The translations under genes were made by a program, and so were the position numbers. A stretch of 5,978 bases of DNA from Sulfurimonas sp. Lineage in GTDB: Bacteria; Campylobacterota; Campylobacteria; Campylobacterales; Sulfurimonadaceae. How positions within the stretch are numbered: the first letter of the stretch is position 1; every line of letters begins with the position of its first letter. Location: contig JAMOSE010000170.1 in the NCBI GenBank assembly GCA_027063215.1, positions 1 through 5,978 of the forward strand. The letters run 5' to 3'. The notes beneath the pieces were generated by a model. That model searched no databases, was not told the DNA's origin, and saw only the letters and a program-made list of their open reading frames with translations. Of this stretch, positions 5,419 through 5,978 are shown in pieces.

Positions 5419-5978
5419 ATGTTAAAACTAAATGCTGGTCTTTGTGTTCGATCGCTGAGTGTAGAGAGCAAGTGTAACAAGTGTGAACTTGTTTGTCCGA
5501 CAGAGGCAATTGTTGTAGGAGAGAATCCTCTGCCTGCTATTAATTTTGCTGCATGTGTTCATTGTGGAGCATGTGCTGGAGTATGTCCAAGTGAAGCACT
5601 GGAACTTGAAGAGTTTTCTGCTACAAACTTCTTTTTTGATTTTATAGAAGATGAAGATAATCTTATCTCCTGTAGGAAAAATGTTCCCTGCATTGCAGCA
5701 CTCAGTGTTGAGCATATTATCTCAATGGCGGTTCTTAAAAAAGAGCTCATCTTTGATATAGGGTATTGTGATAGCTGTGAGATAGCATCAACCTGTAAGC
5801 CTCAGATCGAAGCAAATTATGAAGAAGCAACATATCTGCTTGAAGCTATGGAAAATGATGCTCTTATAAAACTTGAAAATATACGATATGAAAATGACTC
5901 TGACAAACCAAGTGACAGAAGAGATTTCTTGAATGCATTTAATCTAAAAACTGTTGCCAAAGTAAAAAAGAGTTTTGA
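5419..5978 (+). CDS. 4Fe-4S ferredoxin-like protein with extra cysteine motifs (partial at right edge)
   Basis: The frame is open from the ATG to the window end, giving 186 complete codons. The second cluster site is canonical: CVHCGACAGVCP, Cys46-49-52-56. The first is CNKCELVCP (Cys19-22-26), whose fourth ligand is probably Cys9, so this half is not the usual CxxCxxCxxxCP. Further cysteines lie at 85 and 91 (SCRKNVPC) and at 117, 120 and 126 (YCDSCEIASTC). The order ferredoxin pair, CR..PC-hAALS, helical stretch, CxxC and then an RR motif (DRRDFL, Arg167-168) recalls ferredoxin-like proteins I associate with formate dehydrogenase maturation loci next to TorD-like chaperones. That link rests on memory; the diagnostic neighbours lie outside the window. 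No signal peptide is present, so it should act in the cytoplasm as an electron carrier or in metalloenzyme assembly. The ribosome site is weak (GAAAG, eight bases or so upstream). Confidence 0.85.
   Translation, partial: MLKLNAGLCVRSLSVESKCNKCELVCPTEAIVVGENPLPAINFAACVHCGACAGVCPSEALELEEFSATNFFFDFIEDEDNLISCRKNVPCIAALSVEHIISMAVLKKELIFDIGYCDSCEIASTCKPQIEANYEEATYLLEAMENDALIKLENIRYENDSDKPSDRRDFLNAFNLKTVAKVKKSF

Noticed and set aside
5428..5750. Two minus-strand frames opposite the ferredoxin gene
   Set aside because: Both are antisense to clear 4Fe-4S cysteine motifs and are explained as shadows of that gene.
1..5978. CRISPR array, transposon ends, tRNA genes or a phage segment
   Set aside because: I saw no regularly spaced direct repeats, no transposase or integrase motifs, no tRNA-like cloverleaf, and composition is even across the window.

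Overview
The window looks like a piece of a Campylobacterota (epsilonproteobacterial) chromosome, probably a Sulfurimonas/Sulfurovum-type sulfur or hydrogen oxidiser. The grounds are the AT-rich DNA with tightly packed genes, a DUF445 protein with the wording typical of that phylum, a two-domain MscS-family channel of the Campylobacter/Helicobacter type, and a cysteine-rich ferredoxin of the kind found next to formate dehydrogenase loci. This assignment is inferred from remembered family features, not from a search.

Layout. Positions 1-611 (minus strand) hold the N-terminal 203 codons of a DUF445 membrane protein that starts at TTG and runs off the left edge. It diverges from a 159-aa protein of unknown function (672-1151, plus). 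Convergent to that is a two-gene minus-strand unit: an exported single-domain rhodanese (1264-1659 or 1671), followed by a 38-aa predicted membrane protein (1148-1264) that overlaps the rhodanese stop by one base and the end of the 159-aa gene by four. The rhodanese diverges from a 123-aa charged helical protein of unknown function (1717-2088, plus). Next come gdhA, an NADP-type glutamate dehydrogenase (2154-3509), and, three bases after its stop, an MscS-family mechanosensitive channel (3513-5354). The right edge cuts a ferredoxin-like gene (5419 onward). No stretch over 300 bases lacks a gene, and I saw no tRNA, rRNA, CRISPR array or insertion sequence.

How the parts relate. The gdhA-mscS pair is the clearest functional link: GdhA fixes ammonium into glutamate, a major cytoplasmic anion and osmolyte, and an MscS-type channel releases such solutes on hypo-osmotic shock. 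Both divergent gene pairs show the same promoter design, with -10 hexamers for the two directions overlapping on opposite strands; at 1682-1691 they form a perfect palindrome. The least described items are the 38-aa membrane protein paired with the periplasmic rhodanese, the shared -10 promoters, and the partial ferredoxin with extra cysteine motifs. I did not find an obviously new multi-gene system; most of the window is ordinary core genome.
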